A DNA stretch of 32,993 nucleotides, taken from NCBI GenBank assembly GCA_018373675.1, contig JAHAGQ010000024.1, forward strand, positions 1-32,993, given 5' to 3'. The notes beneath the pieces are model-generated. The model was given only the letters and a program-made list of their open reading frames with translations, was not told the DNA's origin and ran no database searches. This DNA comes from Collinsella sp. Lineage in GTDB: Bacteria; Actinomycetota; Coriobacteriia; Coriobacteriales; Coriobacteriaceae. The translations under genes were made by a program, and so were the position numbers. This document shows positions 24,991 through 32,799 of the stretch, piece by piece. Every line of letters starts with the position of its first letter. Positions within the stretch are counted from its first letter, which is position 1.

Positions 24991-25542
24991 CTACTCGCCC
25001 AGCACGGCCTTCTTTGCGGCTGTGGCCATGTTATCCAAATCTTCCTTGGTGGGATGGTCCTTTGCGGCAAACCAGTTGTCGAGCAGCATCTTATAGCGCG
25101 CGTTTTCGGGTTCTTGCTCAAGCATCGCCTCATAGCGCTGCTTGACCGCGGGGCCCATCTTGCCCTGGCACATCGCCCAGCCCGCAAGCTCGGCATCCTC
25201 GGCCAAGTTAGACGATACGCGGTCGATAATCTGTCTGAAGTACTCCTCGCTCGCGCCAAAACCGCAGGTGCCAAACAAAAAGACGCGCTTGCCATGCAGG
25301 GCGGAAAGCAGCGCGGCAACCGAAGACGAGCAGGTGCCCTTGTCGCACCAAAAGCCAACGAGCACCGTGTCGGCCGCGCAGGCGCCCTGCGCCTCGAGCG
25401 CAACCTGATCTGCGTCCGCATCGTCGCTCAACGCCGCGGCATGGACAAACTCAACGCCCGCAGCCTGCAGAGCGCGCTTGATCGCGCCCGAAACCATCCT
25501 GGTATTACCGCTCTTGCTGTTAACCACCAAAGAGCACGTCAT
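24991..25542 (-). CDS. Flavodoxin-like protein (Flavodoxin_3 type)
   Basis: This 183-residue protein starts with a beta strand and phosphate-binding loop typical of flavodoxins (SLVVNSKSGNTRMV). It continues with VLVGFWCDKGTC and VFLFGTCGFGASEEYF, which match the domain found in small FMN proteins of anaerobes. It probably carries electrons or reduces a small substrate in the cytoplasm; the partner is not evident. The C-terminal third (EPENARYKMLLDNWFAAKDH) is helical. The ATG at 25542 is preferred, though a GTG two codons earlier, closer to GAGG, is possible. It is monocistronic with a strong terminator. Confidence 0.85.
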   Translation of the reverse strand: MTCSLVVNSKSGNTRMVSGAIKRALQAAGVEFVHAAALSDDADADQVALEAQGACAADTVLVGFWCDKGTCSSSVAALLSALHGKRVFLFGTCGFGASEEYFRQIIDRVSSNLAEDAELAGWAMCQGKMGPAVKQRYEAMLEQEPENARYKMLLDNWFAAKDHPTKEDLDNMATAAKKAVLGE

Positions 25543-25889
25543 AGTCACGTTGCCTCGTTTCCCCCAAAACTAAAGCCACTAATGCAATTTATTAGATGAA
25601 TATCTTAGTACTAACGTGACAGATGTAAACCACCGTCTGTCGATTGGCGACGCAGACGACATCTTTGGACAGATTTCGAACAGTATGTGCTTCGGATTGA
25701 AACCGCCGCAGAACGTTTCACGAATGGCCGAAAAACTGTTTCACAAAACGCCGTCAAATTGTTTCATATATTATCGTTAATTTGTTTCACGAAATACCGT
25801 CAAATTGTGTCATGGTTTTTCGTCAAAATGTTTTACGCGCTGGTAAGATGCTATAAAACAAAATGTTTCTTTGGATGGCGGGAAGTACG
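25543..25889. other. AT-rich regulatory gap with 23-bp tandem repeats
   Basis: This 347-bp region between the divergent flavodoxin-like and DUF4143 ATPase genes is more AT-rich than its surroundings. It contains a dyad GACAGA/TCTGTC at 25618-25641 and the tandem repeat array at 25716-25830. A short open frame across it (25687-25893) rotates through the repeats and has no ribosome binding site, so I take it as non-coding. Confidence 0.7.
25716..25830. repeat. Five tandem 23-bp direct repeats (degenerate)
   Basis: Units start at 25716, 25739, 25762, 25785 and 25808, each exactly 23 bp with no gaps; a weaker sixth may start at 25831. The consensus is close to TTTCAC (variants TTTCAT, TGTCAT), about 8 variable bases, then CGTCAAATTG. 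The array ends about 60 bp upstream of the ATPase start. Exact period with degenerate sequence suggests repeated protein-binding sites, not slippage. Confidence 0.85.
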
Positions 25890-27155
25890 ATGACTAGGTA
25901 TATGAGTAGATGTATCGATCGCTCAATCGAACGCGATCTTGGCATTTTTGGTGCCGTGCTCATTCAGGGACCGAAGTGGTGCGGAAAGACGACTACGGCC
26001 CAGCGATTCGCTGAATCATCGCTGTCTCTCTCCGACCCTGCCGGAGACTTTGCCGCACTGCAGCTTGCCAGGATCGACCCAGCTCAAGCAATAGTCGGCG
26101 CAACGCCGAGACTCATCGATGAGTGGCAGGAAGAGCCAAAACTGTGGGACGCAATACGTTTCGAATGCGATCGTCGGACCGGTGAGCCAGGGCAGTTTTT
26201 GCTTACGGGGTCAGCAACACCAAACGACGCCGACCAACCGATGCACAGCGGCATCGGGCGCATATCACGCTTGCGCATGGAAACAATGACTCTGGCCGAA
26301 CTCGGGGTTTCCTCAGGGGCGGTCTCGCTCGAATCGCTGCTTAACGGATGCCCCATCAAAGCGGCACTTGGATCCATCAACGGCATCGCCGATATCGCCG
26401 ATTTGCTATGTCGTGGTGGTTGGCCTCAGGCGGTTGGCAAGACGACTGCCGATGCAATGCGCATATCCGCTGCCTACATCGACGGCGTTTGCGAATCGGA
26501 TGTTTCGAGGGTTGACGGCGTGAAGCGTGACCCGGAGAAAGTCAGGGCTCTTCTGTCTTCGCTTGCACGCAACGAATCCACTCTTGCCGGCGAAAAGTCT
26601 CTTGAGAAAGACCTAGGCGGTGATGTATCGAGAAGTACGCTGCGGCGCTATACGGATGCCTTGCGCAGAATACACATCATCGATGATATCCCGGCTTGGC
26701 ATCCGGCGCTCAGGTCTCCGGTAAAGCTGCGGCAAAGTGCGAAAAGACACCTCGCCGACCCTTCGCTTGCCGTCGCACTGCTCGGAGCAAATCCGGAGTC
26801 ATTGGCATCCGACCCGAAGACGCTGGGACTGCTCTTCGAATCCCTCGTCCTGCACGACCTTAAGGTCTATGCAGCCGCAAATGACTCATCGGTGTCCCAC
26901 TACCATGACGCCGACGATCTCGAGGTCGATGCCGTTATATGCAGGCGCGATGGAACTTGGATTGCCGTGGAAGTAAAGCTCGGAAGTCCGCAGATCCCCG
27001 AGGCATCTGCAAACCTGCTTCGACTCGAGCGCAAACTTGTCGAGCGTGGCGAGAGACCACCCGCGGCCAAGCTCATCGTCATCGGGTTCGGCATGCCAGC
27101 CCATACAACGCCCGAGGGCATTATCGTTGCCCCCGTTGACACACTCGCGCCCTAG
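25890..27155 (+). CDS. AAA ATPase with C-terminal DUF4143 domain
   Basis: This 421-residue protein has Walker A GPKWCGKT at residues 27-34, Walker B RLIDEWQEEP, and a sensor motif FLLTGSATP. These precede the DUF4143 region, whose end EVDAVICRRDGTWIAVEVKLG resembles a PD-(D/E)xK nuclease core (D...ExK). The family is widespread in gut anaerobes and its role is poorly known; DNA binding or nuclease activity is a reasonable guess. I chose the ATG at 25890, preceded by GGGAAG; an ATG nine codons upstream is possible. Base composition is less GC-rich than neighbours, suggesting transfer. It is convergent with the ABC exporter genes, 28 bp apart, and the 23-bp repeats lie directly upstream. Confidence 0.9.
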   Translation: MTRYMSRCIDRSIERDLGIFGAVLIQGPKWCGKTTTAQRFAESSLSLSDPAGDFAALQLARIDPAQAIVGATPRLIDEWQEEPKLWDAIRFECDRRTGEPGQFLLTGSATPNDADQPMHSGIGRISRLRMETMTLAELGVSSGAVSLESLLNGCPIKAALGSINGIADIADLLCRGGWPQAVGKTTADAMRISAAYIDGVCESDVSRVDGVKRDPEKVRALLSSLARNESTLAGEKSLEKDLGGDVSRSTLRRYTDALRRIHIIDDIPAWHPALRSPVKLRQSAKRHLADPSLAVALLGANPESLASDPKTLGLLFESLVLHDLKVYAAANDSSVSHYHDADDLEVDAVICRRDGTWIAVEVKLGSPQIPEASANLLRLERKLVERGERPPAAKLIVIGFGMPAHTTPEGIIVAPVDTLAP

Positions 27156-27183
27156 CGCTGCATTACATGCCCCAAGGGCTTGC

Positions 27184-29043
27184 TCACTGGGCGAACTGGC
27201 TGCGGTAGAGTTCGGCGTAGAAGCCGCCTGCCGCCAGCAGCTCGTCGTGCGTGCCCCGCTCGATAATCTGGCCGTCGCGCATCACCAGAATGCAGTCGGC
27301 GTTGCGGATCGTGCTCAGGCGATGCGCCACCACAAAGCTTGTTCGGCCGGCCATGAGCTCGTCGAATGCCGCCTGCACCTGCAGCTCGGTGCGCGTATCG
27401 ATGCTCGAGGTCGCCTCGTCCAGCAGCAAGATAGCCGGGTCGGTGAGCATGACGCGCGCGATGCACAGCAGCTGCTTTTGGCCCTGGCTAAACGTGCCGC
27501 CACCCTCGCCGATGACCGTATCGTAGCCGCCTGGCAGCTGCACGATAAACTTATGCGCATGGGCGCGCTTGGCGGCCTCGACAATCTGCTCGCGCGTGGC
27601 ATCGGGACAACCGTAGGCGATGTTTTCGGCCACCGTGCCCTCGAACAGCCAGGTATCTTGCAGCACCATGCCAAAGGCGCGGCGCAGGCTTGCGCGCGTG
27701 TAGTCACGCGAAGACCGGCCATCGACCATGATGCGTCCGGCATCGATATCGTAAAACCGCAGCAGAAGGTTGATAAGCGTTGTCTTTCCGCAGCCCGTGG
27801 GACCAACGAGGGCGAAGCGCATGCCGGGCTTAGCCTCGATGCAGATATCCTGCAGCAGCTTGCGGTCGGGCACGTAGCTAAAGTCCACATGCTCAAAGGT
27901 CACCTCGCCCCGCGGGGCGACAAGTTCCACGGCATCCGCCGCATCGGGCTCCTGCTCGCGCGCATCGAGCAGCGCAAACATACGGCGCGCCGAGGCATAC
28001 GCCGTCTGGATCTGCGTAATGACGTTGGTAACCTCGTTGAACGGCTTGGTGTACTGGTTGGCGTAGGACAGGAAAATCTGCACGCCGCCCACCGTAAGCG
28101 CCGCCGGCACGCCCGTGATCACGCCCACGCAGCCAATCACAGCGACCACGGCGTAGATGATGTTGTTGATAAAGCGCGTACCGGGGTTAGAGAGCGAGCC
28201 CATAAACTGCGCGCGTTCACCTGCCGTATAGAGCTCGGCGTTGAGGGCGTCGAAGCACGCTTGGGCGTTCGGGCCGTAGGCAAACGCATCCACCAGCTTT
28301 TGCTCGCCCACATACTCCTCGATATGACCGCCCAGCTGACCCTGAATACGCTGCTGGGCCGTAAAGCTCTTGTTGGAGAGCTTGGCGATGGCGCCGGCTG
28401 CAAAAATGGAAAGCGGCGTGACGAGCACCACCACGAGCGTCATGGTCAGGTTGATGGAGAGCATAAACGCGAGCGTGCCAACAATGGTGATAACGCCGGT
28501 AAAGAGCTGGGTAAAGCCCTGCAGCAGACCGTCGCCCACTTGGTCGACATCGTTGACCACGCGGCTCATGAGGTCGCCGTGGGCATGGCTGTCGATAAAG
28601 CTGAGCGGCATGCGGCTGAGCTTGTCGCTCGCCTCCACGCGCATGTCGCGCACCGTCTCGTAGGACAGGCGGTTGACGCAGTAGCCCTGCAGCCACTGGA
28701 AGGCCGCAGCACCTACGACGACAATCGCGAGCTTGGTAACGAGCGGCAACAGCACGTCAAAGTCCACCTGCCCGGCGGCAACGATCAGGTCGATGCCCTC
28801 GCCGATGAGAATAGGTGTGTAGAGCTGCAAAATCACGGAGATAGCGGCACTCACAAACGACGCTACAAACGAAACACGGTGCGGGCGAACATAATCCAGC
28901 AGGCGGCGGGTCACCGCACCCACGGGATAGCGCTCGGGATTGCCGGGATGGCGCGAACCGTCGCCCAGGTCGTTGAGGCTATCGTTGCCGGACACGTTGG
29001 CCGTCATCGTGGCGACCGAACCGGAAGAAGTATACGGATTCAT
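27184..29043 (-). CDS. ABC exporter half-transporter, canonical ATPase subunit
   Basis: This 619-residue protein has an N-terminal extension of about 50 polar residues, six transmembrane helices, and a nucleotide-binding domain with Walker A GPTGCGKTT, Walker B AILLLDEATSSID (catalytic Glu present), and H-loop VAHRLS. The signature motif is FSQGQKQ in place of the usual SGGQ. Together with the upstream subunit, which lacks the Walker B Glu, this forms a BmrCD/TM287-288-like heterodimer with one degenerate ATP site. The ATG directly follows the upstream stop (TAAATG), with AAGGAGGG inside the upstream gene. It is likely a multidrug or lipid/peptide exporter of the cell membrane. Confidence 0.93.
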   Translation of the reverse strand: MNPYTSSGSVATMTANVSGNDSLNDLGDGSRHPGNPERYPVGAVTRRLLDYVRPHRVSFVASFVSAAISVILQLYTPILIGEGIDLIVAAGQVDFDVLLPLVTKLAIVVVGAAAFQWLQGYCVNRLSYETVRDMRVEASDKLSRMPLSFIDSHAHGDLMSRVVNDVDQVGDGLLQGFTQLFTGVITIVGTLAFMLSINLTMTLVVVLVTPLSIFAAGAIAKLSNKSFTAQQRIQGQLGGHIEEYVGEQKLVDAFAYGPNAQACFDALNAELYTAGERAQFMGSLSNPGTRFINNIIYAVVAVIGCVGVITGVPAALTVGGVQIFLSYANQYTKPFNEVTNVITQIQTAYASARRMFALLDAREQEPDAADAVELVAPRGEVTFEHVDFSYVPDRKLLQDICIEAKPGMRFALVGPTGCGKTTLINLLLRFYDIDAGRIMVDGRSSRDYTRASLRRAFGMVLQDTWLFEGTVAENIAYGCPDATREQIVEAAKRAHAHKFIVQLPGGYDTVIGEGGGTFSQGQKQLLCIARVMLTDPAILLLDEATSSIDTRTELQVQAAFDELMAGRTSFVVAHRLSTIRNADCILVMRDGQIIERGTHDELLAAGGFYAELYRSQFAQ

Positions 29044-30924
29044 TTAGCAGCCCTCCTTTGCGCAGACGAATGCGGAGGCGCACGCGGCGCCTGGGGCAGG
29101 CGCAGGGCTTGGAGCGGACGCGGGCGCCGTGCTCCCCTGCTGACCCTCGAGCTCCTCGCGGCGCAGCTGCGACTGGCAGATCTCTCGGTAGAGCTGGCAG
29201 CTTGCATACAGCTCGTCATGCGTGCCCAGGCCCGCAACCGAGCCGTGATCGAGTACGCAGATCATGTCGGCGTCGCGCACGGTCGAGACGCGCTGGCCCA
29301 CAATGACGGTCGTCAGCGGTAGCCCGCCCTCGGCGGCTCCGCGCACGCTGCACTCGCGAATGGCATGGCGAAGCGCCGCGTCGGTCTTAAAGTCGAGCGC
29401 CGAGGCAGAGTCGTCCATGATCAGGACCTGCGGAGAGCCCACCAGGGCACGTGCGATGGTCAGGCGCTGACGCTGGCCACCGCTAAAGTTCTTGCCGCCC
29501 GCTTCGACCGGGGCGTCGAGCCCCTGCGGCTTGTTGCGCACGAACTCGCTGGCCTGCGCCATATCGAGCGCCGCCCAAAGCTCCTCATCGGTCGCGGCTT
29601 CATCGCGCCAGGTCAGGTTGCTGCGGATGGTGCCGCTCACCAGCGACGCGCGCTGCGGAACGGTCGCGACCACATGACGCAGCTGGTCGAGCGGCCAGGC
29701 GCGCACGTCGGCACCCATTACGCTCACGCTGCCGATGCTCGCGTCGTACAGGCGCGAGATAAGCGAGACGAGCGTGGACTTGCCGCTGCCCGTGCCGCCG
29801 ATAATACCGAGCGTTTTGCCCACCGGCAACTCCAGGGTCACATCGCTCACGGCATTTGCCGCGCCCGCGCCAAACGAAAAGCTCGCATGGTCAAAGCTCA
29901 GCGCGGGGACCGGGGCGTCAACGTCCGCCGCAGGCCCCTGGGGCAGCTCGACCGGCTGGTTGCCCTCGTCGGTGATGCTCGGCACGCAATTGAGCACCTC
30001 GTTGATACGCGACGCACTGGCGCTCGCCTTGGTAAAGACCACGACCAGGTTGGCGACGTAGACGATGGAGGTAAGGGTCTGCGTCATGTAGTTCACAAAC
30101 GCCATGACCTGGCCCTGCGTAAGCTCGCCCACGTTGACCTGGATGCCGCCCACCCACAGGATGGCGCACACACCAAGGTTCATCACCAAAAACGTTACGG
30201 GGTTAAGGATCGACGAGAGCTTGCCCACCGCGATGGCGGTATGAGCCTGGTCGTCGGCGGCTTGGGCAAAGCGCTCGCGCTCGTGGTCCTCGCGCACAAA
30301 CGCACGGACCACGCGGGCGCCCGAAAGCCCCTCGCGGCAAATGAGCGCGATGCGGTCGAGCTTTGCCTGCAGCTGCTTGTAATACGGAATGCAGCGCGCC
30401 ATGACAAACCAAAACACCAGGCCGATAGCGGGCGTGCAAATCAAAAAGATGATGCCGAGCTTAAGGTCGATGGCAAGGGCCGCGACCATGGAGCCCACCG
30501 CTAGGAAGGGCCAGCGGATGAGCATGCGCACGCCCAGCGCCACAGCGAGCTGCACCTGGTTGACGTCGTTGGTGATACGCGTGATGAGCGACGGCGTGCC
30601 AAAACGGTCGAGTTCGGCATAGCTCAGCTTGTTGATATGCTGGTAGAGCGCGCCACGAATGTCGGTGCCCATGCCCTGCGAGGTGAGCGCCGCCATCTTT
30701 TGGCAGACGAGCGTAAACGAGATGCCGATCACAGCCATGGCGGCAAGCAGCATACCGTAGTGGATAACGGCGTTCACGTCGTGCGCCCCAATGCCCTTAT
30801 CGATCATCTGGGCAATCACCAGCGGCGTCAGCAGGTCAAAGATCACTTCGATTAGCTTGCACGCAGGGCCGATCACCATATATCGGCGAAACTTACCACC
30901 AAAACGCCTGAGCAGCTCAATCAT
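29044..30924 (-). CDS. ABC exporter half-transporter, degenerate ATPase subunit
   Basis: This 626-residue partner subunit has six transmembrane helices and a nucleotide-binding domain with Walker A GGTGSGKST, signature FSGGQRQRLTIARA, and Walker B VLIMDDSASALD, where Asp replaces the catalytic Glu. The H-loop position reads VGQRVS, so the switch histidine is also changed to Gln. This matches the non-catalytic half of heterodimeric exporters. The C-terminus after about residue 600 is Ala/Pro-rich. I chose the ATG at 30924, with GGGAG about 10 nt upstream; an upstream in-frame start would add 19 residues unlike the family. It is the first gene of a two-gene operon, with zero spacing to the second. 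Confidence 0.92.
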   Translation of the reverse strand: MIELLRRFGGKFRRYMVIGPACKLIEVIFDLLTPLVIAQMIDKGIGAHDVNAVIHYGMLLAAMAVIGISFTLVCQKMAALTSQGMGTDIRGALYQHINKLSYAELDRFGTPSLITRITNDVNQVQLAVALGVRMLIRWPFLAVGSMVAALAIDLKLGIIFLICTPAIGLVFWFVMARCIPYYKQLQAKLDRIALICREGLSGARVVRAFVREDHERERFAQAADDQAHTAIAVGKLSSILNPVTFLVMNLGVCAILWVGGIQVNVGELTQGQVMAFVNYMTQTLTSIVYVANLVVVFTKASASASRINEVLNCVPSITDEGNQPVELPQGPAADVDAPVPALSFDHASFSFGAGAANAVSDVTLELPVGKTLGIIGGTGSGKSTLVSLISRLYDASIGSVSVMGADVRAWPLDQLRHVVATVPQRASLVSGTIRSNLTWRDEAATDEELWAALDMAQASEFVRNKPQGLDAPVEAGGKNFSGGQRQRLTIARALVGSPQVLIMDDSASALDFKTDAALRHAIRECSVRGAAEGGLPLTTVIVGQRVSTVRDADMICVLDHGSVAGLGTHDELYASCQLYREICQSQLRREELEGQQGSTAPASAPSPAPAPGAACASAFVCAKEGC

Positions 30925-31137
30925 GTATAGGCGCTCCCTATCATCATCCACATTCAATTCGAACCATGATAGTACCGCCACCCCAAAAGAAGCGTAAACA
31001 ACTCGTCATTTCTAACGGGATTCAGTTTTCAGGGGAGGGGTATACGCGCACACCCAGCCAGTGTCGGGTCAACTAGCATGGTATATTTACATTAGTGCTA
31101 CCAAGTTAGTCGCCGACCCTTGAAATGAGGTGCCGAG

Positions 31138-32214
31138 ATGAACGACATTCTCGCAAGAAGAGCAAGAAGAGCAAGACGAGCAACTGTGGGCATCGCCCTT
31201 TCCGCAGCACTTGTCGCGGGAATCGCCCCCGTAGCGGCGATCGCGGCAGAAACCAGTTCCCCCACCGGTGCGGCCGTTTCGCAGACGAGCGCCACCAGCG
31301 GCAATTCGGGCGCCCCGCAGACAGAAGATGCGGCCGCCGCAAAAGAAAAAGCGTATGCAGCCATGCAGGAAGCGCTCAAAAAACTCGAGGCCGCAAAAAA
31401 CGCCGCAAGTCCCGAGAAAATTGCGAGATTCAATGATGACATTGCCCGTTTTCAAGAGCTCCGCGACAAGATGGCGGCGCAAGCCGCCGAAGAGAGGGAA
31501 CTCCTTCCCACCATGCAAGCGGACATCGATGCAGCCCAAGCCAAATACGACGGGGCCATCAACCGGGTAAGCGAGCTCCAGGCAGAATTAGACAAGAAAC
31601 TTGAGATGCTTAAGACACTCGAAGCACTCGGCTACGAGGAGTTTGTCGAAACTGTTAAACAGCAAATAAAGCAGTTGCACAGTGAGATGATATCGGCAAA
31701 AACGCAAGTAAACTCTTGCGAAGCGGAGCTCCGCGAGTTCCAGTACCGCCTCAGAAGAGAGGAAAGACGAGTTAATGACTGTGAACGTGCTGTAGAGAAA
31801 TATAAAGCCGATATCGACCGGTTCACAGCCTGGCGAGATGCGCTCCTCGACAATTTGAAAAAAGCGCAAACGGCCTATGACGACGCCTGCAAGGCATACG
31901 AAGAGGCGAAAGCCGCGGCAGACAAGGCCGCCTCGCCCGAGATAACGAAACCGACCGAGACGACGCCTCCCTCCAACTCGGCGCAACCGGCCGAGGCAAC
32001 ACAGCCCGCCAGCTCGCCCGCGACCGGCAAAAATACCCCGCCAAGCTCCACCAAGCAGGCGAACTCGAGCAGCGGCAAGCAAGCAAATATGACCGCCGGC
32101 AAGCTCGCAAACACGGGCGACACAGCACCGAGCGCAATCGCACTCGCAGCAGTCGCCGCCGCAGGCCTCGGAATAACCGCCACAGCCACACGCCGCATCA
32201 AGAACTCAAAATAG
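31138..32214 (+). CDS. Sortase-anchored coiled-coil surface protein (LANTG)
   Basis: This 358-residue protein has a signal peptide (Arg-rich n-region, hydrophobic core, likely cleavage after AIAA at residue 37), a long charged coiled coil (about 60-275), a Pro/Ser/Thr-rich stretch suited to crossing the wall, and a C-terminal sorting signal: LANTG, a hydrophobic helix, and the basic end RRIKNSK. It should be covalently attached to the cell wall. No enzymatic domain is visible; an adhesin or structural role is possible. Two Cys in the coil are 21 residues apart (three heptads), on the same helix face. The n-region comes from a 9-bp tandem repeat (GCAAGAAGA). The ATG follows GAGG; the gene is monocistronic. 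Confidence 0.88.
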   Translation: MNDILARRARRARRATVGIALSAALVAGIAPVAAIAAETSSPTGAAVSQTSATSGNSGAPQTEDAAAAKEKAYAAMQEALKKLEAAKNAASPEKIARFNDDIARFQELRDKMAAQAAEERELLPTMQADIDAAQAKYDGAINRVSELQAELDKKLEMLKTLEALGYEEFVETVKQQIKQLHSEMISAKTQVNSCEAELREFQYRLRREERRVNDCERAVEKYKADIDRFTAWRDALLDNLKKAQTAYDDACKAYEEAKAAADKAASPEITKPTETTPPSNSAQPAEATQPASSPATGKNTPPSSTKQANSSSGKQANMTAGKLANTGDTAPSAIALAAVAAAGLGITATATRRIKNSK

Positions 32215-32259
32215 CTGCCAGAGCATTCTGCCTTCACCAATCCACAAGCCCAGAGACAA

Positions 32260-32300
32260 AAAGAGGCCCGTTTCCCCAACCTAGGGAAACGAGCCTCTTT
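32260..32300. terminator. Terminator of the surface-protein gene
   Basis: AAAGAGGCCCGTTTCCC (32260-32276) pairs with GGGAAACGAGCCTCTTT (32284-32300) with one mismatch around a 7-nt loop. A and T tracts on both sides allow function in both directions. Confidence 0.85.
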
Positions 32301-32440
32301 ACTTGTAAAAACAGATGGTAATGCCGCCGTCTCTTGAACCACGCAGCCATCAATGCCCAGACAACGCCAACGAGCAGCATTCCTTAAGGGATAGATTAAA
32401 TTAGATAAACGCGCCTTTACGGGTGATTTTTGGACGACGG

Positions 32441-32535
32441 GGCCCGGCCGGCGGCGAGGTGTTTGGTAGTCGAGCGATCCCGCAGGCGAAGCCGAGGACC
32501 AGCGAGACACCAAATACCTCGCCGCCGGCCGGGCC
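32441..32535. repeat. 27-bp inverted repeat next to the SRP RNA gene
   Basis: Arms 32441-32467 and 32509-32535 are reverse complements with one mismatch (GGCCCGGCCGGCGGCGAGGT core), around a 41-nt loop. It lies within 20 bp of the 3' end of the SRP RNA gene. A dispersed palindromic element is the likeliest identity. Confidence 0.85.
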
Positions 32536-32553
32536 ATGTCGCGGCACCAAAAA

Positions 32554-32673
32554 GCGCCCGTGCGCTCGATGGATTCGGATGCCCGACAGAGGCTCCTTAT
32601 GGCTGCTTCCTTCCGGACCTGACCAGATTCGGAACATGTCGTCATCCGAACCCATCGAACGCGCTAGGCGCTC
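32554..32673 (-). ncRNA. ffs: Signal recognition particle RNA (4.5S-type)
   Basis: On the minus strand, 32601-32624 gives the hallmark SRP RNA helix 8 sequence (GGTCAGGTCCGGAAGGAAGC and on). Flanking arms pair over a long range: GCGCGTTCGATGGGTTCGGA on the 5' side with the matching block ATCCGAATCCATCGAGCGC on the 3' side, forming the rod-like hairpin of small bacterial SRP RNA. This RNA binds Ffh and targets membrane and secreted proteins co-translationally. A promoter lies just upstream, and GGGCGCTTTTTGG at the 3' end supplies the T run. Ends are estimated to within about 5 nt. Confidence 0.93.
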
Positions 32674-32678
32674 GGTAT

Positions 32679-32707
32679 ATCTTACCTGCTCCCGCCCGCC
32701 AGAGCAA
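32679..32707 (-). promoter_or_regulatory. Promoter of the SRP RNA gene
   Basis: On the minus strand a minus-35 box TTGCTC (32707-32702) and a minus-10 box TAAGAT (32684-32679) are separated by exactly 17 bp. The spacing places the start near 32672, at the 5' end of the RNA rod. Confidence 0.7.
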
Positions 32708-32716
32708 GGTAGCTAA

Positions 32717-32799
32717 TTTGGGACGGAGCTTTTTTGACTACTTTTGCAGCCCGATTGCCAGAGCAGCCAATGAGTAGTCAAAATAGTCCCATCCCAAAA
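32717..32799. repeat. 28-bp inverted repeat abutting the right terminal repeat
   Basis: Arms 32717-32744 and 32772-32799 are imperfect reverse complements; both read TTTGGGAYGG then a TTTTGACTAC block inward. The right arm overlaps the inner end of the terminal repeat (32788-32799), and the TTTTGGGAYGGG block also occurs at 192-203 in the left copy. Confidence 0.75.

Larger units (their letters stand above)
32215..32553. other. Gap between surface-protein gene and SRP RNA
   Basis: This 339-bp gap holds the surface-protein terminator (32260-32300), about 140 bp without visible signal, and a long GC-rich inverted repeat (32441-32535). The T run that ends the SRP RNA gene lies just right of the repeat. 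No gene was seen on either strand. Confidence 0.7.

Noticed and set aside
25716..25830. CRISPR array
   Set aside because: The units are directly adjacent with no spacers, are degenerate, and no cas gene is present.
25687..25893. 68-codon open frame across the 23-bp repeats
   Set aside because: The repeat period is not a multiple of three, there is no ribosome binding site, and composition is atypical; the array is better read as non-coding.
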